DNA of 39,162 bases from a virus, in IMG/VR virus record IMGVR_UViG_3300048586_000105, positions 1 to 39,162 of that record. One strand, given 5' to 3'. Position 1 is the stretch's first letter; each line of letters starts with the position of its first letter. The position numbers were made by a program, and so were the translations under genes. Positions 22,255 through 30,701 of this stretch are shown piece by piece. Under the pieces are notes generated by a model that was not told the DNA's origin, searched no databases, and was given only the letters and a program-made list of their open reading frames with translations.

Positions 22255-22733
22255 TAGATGCTCTCCACTATGCGGTCCACCGCCTTATCGAATTCACGCT
22301 GCACGTCGTCCGTTCCGCGGCTCGCAGCCCGTTCCATGTACTTGTTGGCCTTGGTGCCACGCCGTGCGATGGCCTTGGCTATCGGCCAGGCGCTCGCAAA
22401 GCCGTGTCGGCGTGCCCATAGGTCCAGCGACTCTTCGCGGCCAGTTATGGCCTTGATGGGCGGCATATGCGGCCTGGTGCCTTCATGAACCGCTACGGCA
22501 TAGCTCGTGTCTGGTCCGACAGCTACTCCGCCACCGAAGAGCTTCTGAATCCTGATGCTGTTGCGGAGTCGGCCGACATCGGTCGGTGCCTCTTCACGAG
22601 ACATGCGCTGGATGATGAGCCCGCTGCGTGTAGTTGCTCGAGCTAGTTCGCCCACCACGAGCGCCGGGCGTGAACGGAAGTACTCCCGCACCTCATCGAG
22701 GTTCTTGATCTCTATGGCAATCGTGCTGCTCAT
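22254..22733 (-). CDS. HK97 gp10-like head-tail connector protein
   Basis: This encodes 159 residues. An N-terminal IAIEIKNLDEVREYFRSRPALV and the RLRNSIRI, SYAVAVHEGTRPH stretch are the hallmarks of the HK97-gp10/minor-tail completion family. It overlaps both neighbours by 1-4 bases in the classic connector gene string. Confidence 0.8.
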   Translation of the reverse strand: MSSTIAIEIKNLDEVREYFRSRPALVVGELARATTRSGLIIQRMSREEAPTDVGRLRNSIRIQKLFGGGVAVGPDTSYAVAVHEGTRPHMPPIKAITGREESLDLWARRHGFASAWPIAKAIARRGTKANKYMERAASRGTDDVQREFDKAVDRIVESI

Positions 22734-23056
22734 GCTTCGCTCCGGTCTTGCCCTAGGAGCGCTTCAAGATGCTGCAAATGAGCGGGTCCGTAGTTGCGGA
22801 GTCTGATGCCACGAACAGAGAACACACGGCCTACCTGATCGGTGAGCCGGTCGCCTTCACGGATGTCTGCATCGACTTGAAAGAAGCCTTTGTAGTCGGT
22901 GCCGAAGCCCGTGGTCGTCTCAACCGCTTCTGGGTTGAGCGGCTGGATGATGCAAGGAACGTCAGTCGCGACGTTCCGGAATGTCTGCTTGATGCCAGTA
23001 GAGGCAACCAGGCGGCTCACGGAGACGGTGTGCTCTAGCAACGAGCCGAGGTTCAT
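22730..23056 (-). CDS. Head closure (stopper) protein
   Basis: This encodes 108 residues. The short beta-barrel pattern (HTVSVSRLV, then CIIQPLNPEAVETTTGF, QVDADIREGDRL, RVFSVRGIRLRNYG) is that of SPP1 gp16/HK97 gp7-like stoppers that keep DNA in the head. It lies between the adaptor and the gp10-like gene. Confidence 0.72.
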   Translation of the reverse strand: MNLGSLLEHTVSVSRLVASTGIKQTFRNVATDVPCIIQPLNPEAVETTTGFGTDYKGFFQVDADIREGDRLTDQVGRVFSVRGIRLRNYGPAHLQHLEALLGQDRSEA

Positions 23057-23601
23057 ACCGACCTCACTCGGTACTGGTCTAGCAAGGCGTAGGCGCTCTT
23101 CGTGTCGGTAGATGCCGCGTCGTACTGCATCTCTAGGTCGCCTATGCGGGTCTTCGCAACGTCGCTGGTACCGGAAGCAACTTCCGCAGCTGCAAGGTCC
23201 AGAGCGGCCCTCACGATGTCTCCAGGGACCGTTGTTCCGCCTCCTGAGTACTTGTAGGAGACGCGCACGTAGCGATAACCGCTCAGATTGAGCCGGCCGA
23301 GTGTGGTCCAGTCGTAGTCGTCGACGTCTAGGACCGTCCAGGCGTCGCTGGATGCGTCCTTGGCTTCAAGGGCGGTGATCTCAGTGATGTTGACGTTCTT
23401 GAGCCAGACGGAGCGGGTCACGCGTGACTGGAACTCGTGCAGCTCGTTGGTGACGGTCACTTCAGCTACGCCGAACTGGCGGCCGGTGTACTGGTCAATC
23501 TGCAGACTCACGTGGGTTAGAACGTCGTCAAAATAGCTGTCACTGTCGGTCGTGGTGACTTTGAGGTGGTTCTTCAGCTGGTTGACGGTTGCATATTTCA
23601 T
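23053..23601 (-). CDS. Head-tail adaptor protein (HK97 gp6-like)
   Basis: This encodes 182 residues. An N-terminal helical bundle (ATVNQLKNHLKVTTTDSDSYFDDVLTHVSLQIDQYTGRQF) and a C-terminal helix pair (GDIVRAALDLAAAEVA) match adaptor proteins binding below the portal. An 86-residue gene and a GC hairpin separate it from the major capsid protein. Confidence 0.75.
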   Translation of the reverse strand: MKYATVNQLKNHLKVTTTDSDSYFDDVLTHVSLQIDQYTGRQFGVAEVTVTNELHEFQSRVTRSVWLKNVNITEITALEAKDASSDAWTVLDVDDYDWTTLGRLNLSGYRYVRVSYKYSGGGTTVPGDIVRAALDLAAAEVASGTSDVAKTRIGDLEMQYDAASTDTKSAYALLDQYRVRSV

Positions 23602-23622
23602 TGATGGATGTCCTCACCACTA

Positions 23623-23636
23623 CCCCCAGGAGGGGG
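23623..23636. repeat. GC hairpin in the head-gene intergenic gap
   Basis: CCCCC-AGGA-GGGGG lies 15-30 bases from the adaptor 3' flank. There is no T-run, so it may be an mRNA stability or pausing element rather than a terminator. Confidence 0.4.
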
Positions 23637-23651
23637 CAGGGAGTGAAGACA

Positions 23652-23912
23652 CTATTCAGCGTCGGGCGCTGCTGGGTCTTCAGGTTCTACGTCGAACTCT
23701 TTGCCGCGTTGTGCTACGAGTGCAGCAGCGTGGTTCTTGTTCTTCGGATCAAAGACTTCCACCTTTGATTCAACCTTTACAGCTTTACCCTTTTCGTTTA
23801 CGACTACCGGGTTAAGTAGCAGGTCTGCTTCATCTGCTGAAACAGTGAAGACTTCGCCTTGGTTGTATGGTGACAACGGCGCGGTTGTTATTAGCGTAAC
23901 TTGTGCTGACAT
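23652..23912 (-). CDS. Small head-associated protein of unknown function
   Basis: This encodes 86 residues with a beta-like start (VTLITTAPLSPYNQGEVFTVSADEADLLLNP) and an acidic end. It follows the capsid gene, where decoration or small adaptor proteins are common. I recognise no family. Confidence 0.6.
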   Translation of the reverse strand: MSAQVTLITTAPLSPYNQGEVFTVSADEADLLLNPVVVNEKGKAVKVESKVEVFDPKNKNHAAALVAQRGKEFDVEPEDPAAPDAE

Positions 23913-23942
23913 ATCAATGGCTCCTTACTTAATACTTAGTTA

Positions 23943-25010
23943 CTATTTTACTGCAGTCAACTTAGCAAATGCTTCTGTCAAGCTGAGTTGGCCGTCTAGG
24001 CGTTCGCCAACTTTCACAGCAGCGCGGTGCTTTTCAAAGCTCGTGCCTTCTTGTGTAGACACTTCTGCGAACATCTGTTCTCGGTCGCCGATGTAGTAGT
24101 AGCTCACGTCACCGAAGTAGATTTCAGATTCGTTCGTTCCGGCTCCAAGGTTCGTAGGAATATCGTCTTGGATGATTACAGGGTAACCGTTAAGAGTTGG
24201 ATTGTCCTTGTTGTCAATTTCTGGGTGCAACTTTTTGCCGTCAGTGCTGCGTAGGTTGCTGATCAACTTCTTACGGCTGTCATGCATGATGAATGCAGCG
24301 TTCACTCGGTATTGGCGAGGAAGTGCGTATTCAAGGTTGGTAATATCGCTGTCAGCTAAGTTTGCACCGGCTTGTGCAACTGATTGGCTGATTGTGTAAG
24401 TACGGATACCTTTAGGTTGACCTGTACCGCTTCCAACCATGAAAGCTGTGTCTTCTGTTAGTGCTAATGCACGAGCGAAGATGCGAATGATGTAGTCCTG
24501 GATTGATTCATTGATTGCTGAGTCTTGTAGTAACTGGCGTGACTGACGTGAGATACCTGCAAGCATGTTCACTGCAAGAGTTACTAGTGCGAATGTAGGA
24601 TCGCTTTGCGTGATGGTCGCAAGTTCAGTTGTCCAGTTTACTGATACTGTGTTCGCTTCAACTGGCATTTCAAGCTTGTCGCTTGTCATCGGTACTACAG
24701 TCGCGTACTGGCGAATCTGTGCGTACTTATACTTCTTCTCAATGAGAGTTCGGTAGAATTCGTTAGGCACAACGTAACCACCATCTGCGGCAACGCCTTC
24801 AGATAGGTCACGAAGAACGGCTTGATCACCTTCGCCTAAGCTCTTTAAGAAGTTGCCAACAACTTCGCGTGCTTCAGCATCTTTGTCAGCTGCAGCACCT
24901 TTTGATAATACTTCTTGCTTGTGTGCGTCTGAGAATGCTTTTAGTGCCGCGTGGTTTTCAATCTCGCTTTTAACTACTTCTGCAATCTCTTCCTTTGTAA
25001 GTGTAGACAT
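23943..25010 (-). CDS. Major capsid protein, HK97 fold
   Basis: This encodes 355 residues. A helical, removable N-terminal delta domain of about 70 residues is followed by GYVVPNEFYRTLIEKKY, ISRQSRQLLQDS, FMVGSGTGQPKGI and DDIPTN...IYFGDVSYYYIGDR, the standard HK97 capsid pattern. It lies directly after the protease gene in the same direction. By eye this gene uses more A/T-ending codons than the tail genes, hinting at a separate origin; composition was not computed. Confidence 0.9.
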   Translation of the reverse strand: MSTLTKEEIAEVVKSEIENHAALKAFSDAHKQEVLSKGAAADKDAEAREVVGNFLKSLGEGDQAVLRDLSEGVAADGGYVVPNEFYRTLIEKKYKYAQIRQYATVVPMTSDKLEMPVEANTVSVNWTTELATITQSDPTFALVTLAVNMLAGISRQSRQLLQDSAINESIQDYIIRIFARALALTEDTAFMVGSGTGQPKGIRTYTISQSVAQAGANLADSDITNLEYALPRQYRVNAAFIMHDSRKKLISNLRSTDGKKLHPEIDNKDNPTLNGYPVIIQDDIPTNLGAGTNESEIYFGDVSYYYIGDREQMFAEVSTQEGTSFEKHRAAVKVGERLDGQLSLTEAFAKLTAVK

Positions 25011-25032
25011 GGATGTTGTTCCTGTTTAATTG

Positions 25033-25947
25033 CTATTCAATCTTGCCCAACTTGTAGTCGAGCCCCTCGCGAACTGCTTTCGCAAGCTCTTCCTTCGCGT
25101 CTTCGGTTCCACCATCCGGCTCATCTGCGGGTGGGTCGGCCTGTTCATCTGGTTCTACAGCCGGGACTTCTGGTTCTTCGGCCTCTTTATGGGCTGCAAG
25201 ACCTTCAATGCTCTTTTGTAGTTCAGCGAACTTATCGTCGATGTAAGACTTGGTTTCTGCGTTCATACTTTCATTATCCTTTTCTGCTTCATTAATTGTC
25301 AATGATTTTATTAGCTTTTCAGCCTGCTTCACCATGATGCCCTTTTGGCGATCAGATAGAACCCCTTCTTCAAAGGCAAGGACCAATGCGTCCGGGTTGG
25401 CCGGCACGGTTACGCATGAGACTTCTAATAGCTCACACTTGGTGAACGTGTAGCCGTCTTCCCAGTTGCCTTCGTATTCAAGAGGGATGAAGCCGACAGA
25501 GAAGGCGCGGAGGTATCCGCCCTTGTAGCTGTTGTATATGGCGTCAACAAATAGAGCCCACTCAGATGGGTGCTCAGGGTCGCTGCTTAGTTCCGCGATA
25601 GTCGGGAACTTGGCCTTGAAGAATAGGTTGCCGTCACGTAGGCCCACTTCAGTAGCCATTGCCACTGCAGGGTCCCTGTAGTTGTGGCCCCATGGGATGA
25701 CTGGGTTGCGGACGAAGTTGCCCAGCTCCCAGCCGGTCTGAACGATGCTGTCGCCGTATCGGTCAACCGTTGCCGTTGAGCCGATGAACTCGATCGTTCG
25801 TTCCTTCTCATCCAGACTCTTGATCTGGAACGGAATAGTTGTGCGAACTACCTGATCTTTTACCTCAGCTGGGTCCGCATCCAGGGTGATGGTCTTACCA
25901 AAGGCTCGAGCGATGTGTCGTTCTTTGGTTGGTGCCGTAGTGCTCAT
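25033..25947 (-). CDS. Prohead maturation protease with scaffold-like tail
   Basis: This encodes 304 residues. The HK97-type serine protease domain occupies about residues 36-195, with the likely triad His88 (PWGHNY), Ser150 (AFSVGF) and Glu175 (ELLEVS). The remaining acidic, proline-rich and helical tail (EEPEVPAVEPDEQADPPAD) resembles a scaffold, so this may be a protease-scaffold fusion. It cuts the capsid delta domain during maturation. Confidence 0.85.
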   Translation of the reverse strand: MSTTAPTKERHIARAFGKTITLDADPAEVKDQVVRTTIPFQIKSLDEKERTIEFIGSTATVDRYGDSIVQTGWELGNFVRNPVIPWGHNYRDPAVAMATEVGLRDGNLFFKAKFPTIAELSSDPEHPSEWALFVDAIYNSYKGGYLRAFSVGFIPLEYEGNWEDGYTFTKCELLEVSCVTVPANPDALVLAFEEGVLSDRQKGIMVKQAEKLIKSLTINEAEKDNESMNAETKSYIDDKFAELQKSIEGLAAHKEAEEPEVPAVEPDEQADPPADEPDGGTEDAKEELAKAVREGLDYKLGKIE

Positions 25948-25986
25948 GCATAAGAGTTCCTGTTTATGTCTTAATAATAGCAGATT

Positions 25987-26745
25987 TTGAACAATGCAAA
26001 TGGATATTCCGAGACACGACAGCGGTCTTCACGGGAAGACGCCACGAGCGCTGCTAGGTTCGCCACCGTGGACCTGACGGAGTCGTACCTGGACTACCTG
26101 CCTCAGTCTGTCCTGGACCGCTACGAGTTCGCAGAGGTGCGCAATGCGGCGGGCATCCTTGCTGCCACCAATGAGGATGCGTTCAACGAGATGGTCGATG
26201 TCCTCGACAACTTCCGACTGCTCACAACGGACCTGGTGAACCCTGGCGGCTCCGAGTCCGAGCTTGCCGCGCGTCTGAACCTCGCTTTTCGCAGTCAGGG
26301 GTGGCGCGAGGCTCGCGTTGACACGCACATGAAGCTCTCGCTGCGGACGATGCCGTTCGCTTTGGCCGGAGAGACGGAACCAACGGTCATCGACACCGAG
26401 ACCACGAACGAGGGCTACAAGGTAGACAACTTCAAGGACCGGCTGGCTCTTGATGTTGAGTGGAACGCCAAGGATGGCAACCTCGACCGAGACATCGGTG
26501 CCTACCGCGCTCTGTACGACAACGCGTTGATTGATGGGGCTGTCATCGTCTCGCGCACACAGACCGACCTTCGCGCGCTGGGCTTCAGGCTGGGCAAGAA
26601 GGCCGGCATGTCTGATGACCAGGCGAAGAAGATTCTCGGGACGACTACGACGACCAACAAGGACAAGCTGCTGCCCCGCATGACGCGAGGTGACAGCGGA
26701 GGATGCCCGCTGCTGGCGGTGTTCATCTGCGCAAAGACGCTGTGA
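25987..26745 (+). CDS. BglII-like type II restriction endonuclease
   Basis: This frame encodes up to 252 residues from a TTG; an internal GTG near 26067 is possible because neither start has a clear ribosome site. It has the BglII-family pattern: YLPQSVLDRYEFAEVRNAA, then VDNFKDRLALDVEWNAKDGNLDRDIGAYRALYDNALIDGAVIVSR, and the late RGDSGGCPLLAVFICAK. Likely active-site acids lie around D147, D156 and E158. Related enzymes cut AGATCT or RGATCY. Paired downstream with a methyltransferase, it forms a restriction-modification system on the strand opposite to the structural genes. Confidence 0.68.
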   Translation: MNNANGYSETRQRSSREDATSAARFATVDLTESYLDYLPQSVLDRYEFAEVRNAAGILAATNEDAFNEMVDVLDNFRLLTTDLVNPGGSESELAARLNLAFRSQGWREARVDTHMKLSLRTMPFALAGETEPTVIDTETTNEGYKVDNFKDRLALDVEWNAKDGNLDRDIGAYRALYDNALIDGAVIVSRTQTDLRALGFRLGKKAGMSDDQAKKILGTTTTTNKDKLLPRMTRGDSGGCPLLAVFICAKTL

Positions 26746-26825
26746 CACGCCGCGCGGCTGTGGTTCCGTGGCGGTCTAAGATCCGTTAGGGTGCGCTCTG
26801 AAGATCCATTTCTGAGGAGTCATCT

Positions 26826-27662
26826 GTGGCAGCGCCGCTTCGTGAGCCGATCGTCCCTCCGCCGTTCCCGGAGATTGATGGTGGCTGGACGACCATTCTG
26901 GCCGACCCGCCGTGGCGGTTCCAGAACCGGACGGGCAAAGTAGCTCCGGAGCATCGTCGTCTAGACCGCTACTCCACAATGGAGCTTGATGACATCTGCG
27001 CTCTGCCAGTTGCTGAATACACCTCCAAGAACGCGCATCTCTATCTCTGGGTGCCGAACGCGCTGTTGCCGGATGGGCTTCGCGTCATGGAGTCGTGGGG
27101 CTTCCGCTACATCTCCAACGTCATCTGGGCAAAGCGCCGCAAGGATGGCGGCCCCGATGGCCGCGGAGTTGGCTTCTACTTCCGGAACGTCACCGAGATT
27201 CTGCTCTTCGGTGTGAAGGGGTCAATGCGCACGCTTCCCCCGGCTCGGTCACAGGTGAACATGATCGAGACGCAGAAGCGCGAGCACTCGCGCAAGCCTG
27301 ATGAGCAGTACGACTTCATCCAGCGATGCTCGCCCGGGCCGTACCTTGAGTTGTTCGCGCGGTACCCGCAAAAGGGCTGGCACGTATGGGGCGAAGAGGC
27401 GGACATTGAGACGGTACCTCGCGGCAAGGTCCACAAGGGATACCGAGGAGCCGACGTGGATGTGCCTCACCTGGAGAGCCGGGAACGCCTGACTAAGGAA
27501 CAGTCACTGAAGCTCTCCGCAGAGTTTCGGGACCGGTACATGGCCGGTGACAGCATCAGAGACATCGCTGATGCCAGTGGCTACTCCATCGGGCGCGTAC
27601 GTAGGTTGCTGCAGCTCGCAGAGACGCCGATTCGCAAGAAGGGTCGTCAGAAGGCGAGCTAG
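26826..27662 (+). CDS. MT-A70 family DNA adenine methyltransferase with HTH tail
   Basis: This encodes 278 residues from a GTG with GAGGAG upstream. The DPPW catalytic motif lies at 27-30; HLYLWVPNALLPDGLRVMESWGFRYISNVIW and a GPYLELFAR motif complete the MT-A70 fold. After about residue 235 there is an additional helix-turn-helix (RYMAGDSIRDIADASGYSIGRVRRLL) like those of actinobacterial regulators. It would methylate the nuclease's target and may also regulate the pair. Its stop codon overlaps that of the convergent fibre gene. Confidence 0.88.
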   Translation: MAAPLREPIVPPPFPEIDGGWTTILADPPWRFQNRTGKVAPEHRRLDRYSTMELDDICALPVAEYTSKNAHLYLWVPNALLPDGLRVMESWGFRYISNVIWAKRRKDGGPDGRGVGFYFRNVTEILLFGVKGSMRTLPPARSQVNMIETQKREHSRKPDEQYDFIQRCSPGPYLELFARYPQKGWHVWGEEADIETVPRGKVHKGYRGADVDVPHLESRERLTKEQSLKLSAEFRDRYMAGDSIRDIADASGYSIGRVRRLLQLAETPIRKKGRQKAS

Positions 27663-28765
27663 TAGTCGGTCTCTATGTAGACCTTCGCTACTTCAAGGTT
27701 GTCGGCAGCTGCGACAGCACCGTTACGAACCTCAGCCTTGAATGCCATTCCCGTGTTCACTGCTGGTAAGTCCGTGTTGTAGCTGGTGTCTAGGACAACG
27801 GCTCCGTTGTGCAGATTCGTGATGCGCACGTACAGGTCAGAACCGTTTGGCGCCATGTACATGACGAGGTCATAGCCGTGTGATGTGTTGGCACGAGCGG
27901 CGTTGGTAGCGCCAAGGTCAACCTTTGTCGCTGTTCCAGAGCCGTCATTGCGCATGAAGTACCAGTTGCCGGTATTGGCGTCAGCGGCGTCGTACCCCAT
28001 GCCGCACATGTTCACCAGCGCGGATGGTTCTCCTGCGAGCGCTCCCGTTGAAGCACACAGACCAACGAACTTCTGGCCGCCGTTGAGGTTGATGTTGTGG
28101 CCGAGTTGAGCCCGGAAGAAGAAGCCTCCGAACCCGGCCGCGTTGCCTCTGAACCACTGGGTGTAGGCCGTGCGCATTCCTGATGCGTTCCCGGCAGTCG
28201 TGGATGTCTGGAATCTCTTTCGCCATGTGGCGAGCCAAGGGTTGGCAGAAGCGATTGTCTGCTGAACCGACATGGTCGCTGCCGTAGTGAGTGTGCCACC
28301 GATTGCCGATGGCGCAGTCGTTCCAGAGGCCGGAGATACGAGGAAGATGGCGTTGCCGTGCAAGCCGACCTGCAGGATGGTGTCGATGCCAGCAGGCCCG
28401 ATAATCTTTGGAAGATGCCGGCCAGCAACACTCTTGGAGTAGAGCAATAGACCGCCACTAGGAGCGGTTGGGTCGCTGGTAGATACGAGCTTGAGGTTGC
28501 CACCATCGACTTCCACGTTTGCTGCACCAGCGAAGGCACCAGCGTTGTTGTACTGAAGCTCGCCAGTGGAGCCACCAGGGCTGCCACCACCACCGCCACC
28601 AGGGGTCGTGATGTCGGTTTCGGTCCCGGTGTCGTCCTTGATGTAGAGCTTGCCGTCCGACTTGGCGTAGACGAACACGTAGCCACTTGGTGGCGTACTG
28701 GGCGCAGCTATCTCCTTGACTTGGAACTGCTGCTCGTAAGACGGGACGCTGAGTCGCTTCACCAT
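27659..28765 (-). CDS. Tail fibre protein with C-terminal receptor-type domain
   Basis: This encodes 368 residues. The N-terminal head-binding-like segment is followed by a glycine-rich linker (GGGGGG...GGS) and a TGELQYNNAGAFAGAANV repeat-like block typical of phage fibres. The C-terminal 200 residues are beta-rich and likely a lectin-like receptor domain. It lies next to a second fibre gene. The receptor is unknown. Confidence 0.72.
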   Translation of the reverse strand: MVKRLSVPSYEQQFQVKEIAAPSTPPSGYVFVYAKSDGKLYIKDDTGTETDITTPGGGGGGSPGGSTGELQYNNAGAFAGAANVEVDGGNLKLVSTSDPTAPSGGLLLYSKSVAGRHLPKIIGPAGIDTILQVGLHGNAIFLVSPASGTTAPSAIGGTLTTAATMSVQQTIASANPWLATWRKRFQTSTTAGNASGMRTAYTQWFRGNAAGFGGFFFRAQLGHNINLNGGQKFVGLCASTGALAGEPSALVNMCGMGYDAADANTGNWYFMRNDGSGTATKVDLGATNAARANTSHGYDLVMYMAPNGSDLYVRITNLHNGAVVLDTSYNTDLPAVNTGMAFKAEVRNGAVAAADNLEVAKVYIETDY

Positions 28766-28768
28766 GGC

Positions 28769-29977
28769 CTACCCCGTGATCACGACTCTTATGGCATTGC
28801 TAGCTGGAGCTGAAGCGAAGGCGAACGTCGTCTGCGTGCCCGATGTCAGCGTGATGTCGCACTCGATGAGAGCGCCGGTAGATACTTCAAAGGCTTGAGC
28901 TGTCACGTATTGCGAGCCAAGGCCGTGTGTGACTGCGATTGACGTTGCTGATCCGTCGCCGATGGTCGCTGTGTACTTGCGAGCGAAGTCTGCAAGTGCT
29001 GCAGGGGTAACGGCTCGAGCCGTGTCGGTCTTTGCCTGAGCTTCTGCTTGCGTTGCGAGCTCCACCTTGCCTTGCACGGTGGTGCTTGCTGCAGGGAGTG
29101 AGCCAGTGCCTTGTAGAACGAATGTGAGGCCAGTTGTGCCAAGCGTGATAGCGCCGTCGTTGCTCAACGTCCATGTGGTGTCAGCGTTGGCCGTTCCTTC
29201 TTGAACGAGCACGGTCGCTTGCTTGATCTCGGCTGACGTATCGGCGTCCGTAGCGCGTGTTGGAGCGCCGGATGCGTTCACGACGTAGATGCCGTTCTCA
29301 GCTGGAGCCGCCTGGTCCTTGATGAGGATGCGATCACCAGTCGCAAGGGTCACGCCGTCTATGGCGTCGCCGTTCTCAAATGATGTAGCTAGCGTGCCGG
29401 CCGCTGTTGTTGCTGCGCGAACTGGGTTCTTCCAAGAGACACCGTTGACGAGGTTGTCCACGTAGTTCTTGGTTGCTGCATCTGTCGTAGCGGTCGGGTC
29501 TGCTAATGAGGTGATCTTCTGGCTGTTCAAGCTGACTGATGCTGTGGCAGTGCCGCTGAGGTCGCTCATGGTCGCGTTGCTGAAGCCGCCAGCGCCATTG
29601 CCTTTGAGCACGCTGGAGCCGCTTGTTGCTGGCGCGTAGTCGGTGCCGGATACGGCTGCGCTTAGAACGCCCGATGCCAGCTTCGCGAGGCCGGTGATGG
29701 CTGCTCGCTTGAGTGTCTTGCCGCTCGTGCCGGAGAACAGCGCAACTTCGCTGTCTACTGATGATGCAGGACCAGTGACGTCGCCGGAACCGCCACCACC
29801 TTGCACGGTGAGGTCAACCCAGCCACCGCCGTCGTAGACGTACAGGTTGTCGTCTGTCGTGTTGTAGTAAATCTGGCCTTGGACCGGGGAGCCGGGAGCT
29901 GAAGCCAGTTGCTGAATGACTGCGTTCTGCAGCTCGTTCTTCGCTAGGTCAATGTTTGTGAGAAATTTCTTTGCCAT
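28769..29977 (-). CDS. Tail fibre shaft protein
   Basis: This encodes 402 residues. The N-terminal NIDLAKNELQNAVIQQLASAPGSP, then QGQIYYNTTDDNLYVYDGGGWV, and the central NYVDNLVNGVSWK...GDRILIKDQ...NGIYVVN blocks are well-known in siphovirus fibres. The C-terminal VQGKVELATQAEAQAGT-like stretch, ending in a small beta domain, supports a trimeric fibre. It is unusual to find it between the portal/MuF and protease genes. Confidence 0.78.
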   Translation of the reverse strand: MAKKFLTNIDLAKNELQNAVIQQLASAPGSPVQGQIYYNTTDDNLYVYDGGGWVDLTVQGGGGSGDVTGPASSVDSEVALFSGTSGKTLKRAAITGLAKLASGVLSAAVSGTDYAPATSGSSVLKGNGAGGFSNATMSDLSGTATASVSLNSQKITSLADPTATTDAATKNYVDNLVNGVSWKNPVRAATTAAGTLATSFENGDAIDGVTLATGDRILIKDQAAPAENGIYVVNASGAPTRATDADTSAEIKQATVLVQEGTANADTTWTLSNDGAITLGTTGLTFVLQGTGSLPAASTTVQGKVELATQAEAQAKTDTARAVTPAALADFARKYTATIGDGSATSIAVTHGLGSQYVTAQAFEVSTGALIECDITLTSGTQTTFAFASAPASNAIRVVITG

Positions 29978-29989
29978 GCATGATGTCTC

Positions 29990-30316
29990 CTAATTACATA
30001 ATATTGTGCCGCTGAACGGTGCTGAGAAAGTTACAACGAACTGGTTGCTGTTTGTGTGATCCACATCGCCGATGCATTCATCGCCCGTCGTGTCGATGAT
30101 GGTCACGGCTGGCTTATGCCCGAGATTGTGGTTCACGATGATGGTTGATTGGTTAGTGAAGTCCTGCTCGAACGTCACTGAAGTCCCTGCTGGTCCCTGT
30201 GGACCGACTGACGCCTCTTGCAGCACTGTCACGCTCTGAGTGGTCTCTATGACGTCCACGGCGTGCTCTTGCACGGAGACGGTCCGAACCTCTTCAACGA
30301 CTAGCAGCTCTATCAC
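29990..30316 (-). CDS. Small structural protein with collagen-like triplets
   Basis: This encodes 108 residues. A GPQGPAG collagen-like step at about residues 38-44 is followed by a beta domain (TIIVNHNLGHKPAVTIIDT...) seen in fibre tips. It overlaps the preceding gene by 4 bases and probably belongs to the fibre group. Confidence 0.62.
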   Translation of the reverse strand: MIELLVVEEVRTVSVQEHAVDVIETTQSVTVLQEASVGPQGPAGTSVTFEQDFTNQSTIIVNHNLGHKPAVTIIDTTGDECIGDVDHTNSNQFVVTFSAPFSGTILCN

Positions 30317-30681
30317 GTCGTCACCTCGCGTTCTAGCGTCAGGTCGCCCTGCACCAGGCGGATGACTTCGCTGTCAGGCTGTACAAGTTCTAAGTCGTAT
30401 GTGGCTGTGGAAAAGTCAAAGGCTGTCGTGGTTGCCGTCTTGATCGTGACGGTCACAGTGCCGGCTGCACCACCTAGTGTGATGACATCGCCGTTGGCCG
30501 TTGGGGTTGTGGATAAACTGAGTACAAGTGCCCCGGACGCGTCCTTAATCTTCATACGGGCGTTGTAGCCAGTGAGATTGACTGGCGTAGCCGTGGCTTC
30601 AGTCGCCCCGGACTTGTATGTGAACTGCTTCGTCCAAAGTGCGCCTTGTTGGATTGCGGTGCTGTAAATTGCTGCTTTCAT
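30313..30681 (-). CDS. Beta-rich virion protein of unknown function
   Basis: This encodes 122 residues in an Ig-like or BppU-like pattern (NARMKIKDASGALVLSLS, GAAGTVTVTIK, ATYDLELVQPDSEVIRLVQGDLTLEREVTT). Such proteins occur next to fibre genes in many siphoviruses, often as baseplate upper proteins. It contains a DnaA-box sequence at 30508, probably by chance. Confidence 0.6.
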   Translation of the reverse strand: MKAAIYSTAIQQGALWTKQFTYKSGATEATATPVNLTGYNARMKIKDASGALVLSLSTTPTANGDVITLGGAAGTVTVTIKTATTTAFDFSTATYDLELVQPDSEVIRLVQGDLTLEREVTT

Positions 30682-30701
30682 CTACTTCAATATTACTCCG
30701 T

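Noticed and set aside
28012-28686. 224-residue minus-strand frame inside the fibre gene
   Set aside because: S/R/P-rich shadow of the fibre in another phase, with no ribosome site.
30508-30516. Fifth perfect DnaA box
   Set aside because: It lies within a virion gene far from the early cluster, with no nearby promoter box; probably chance.
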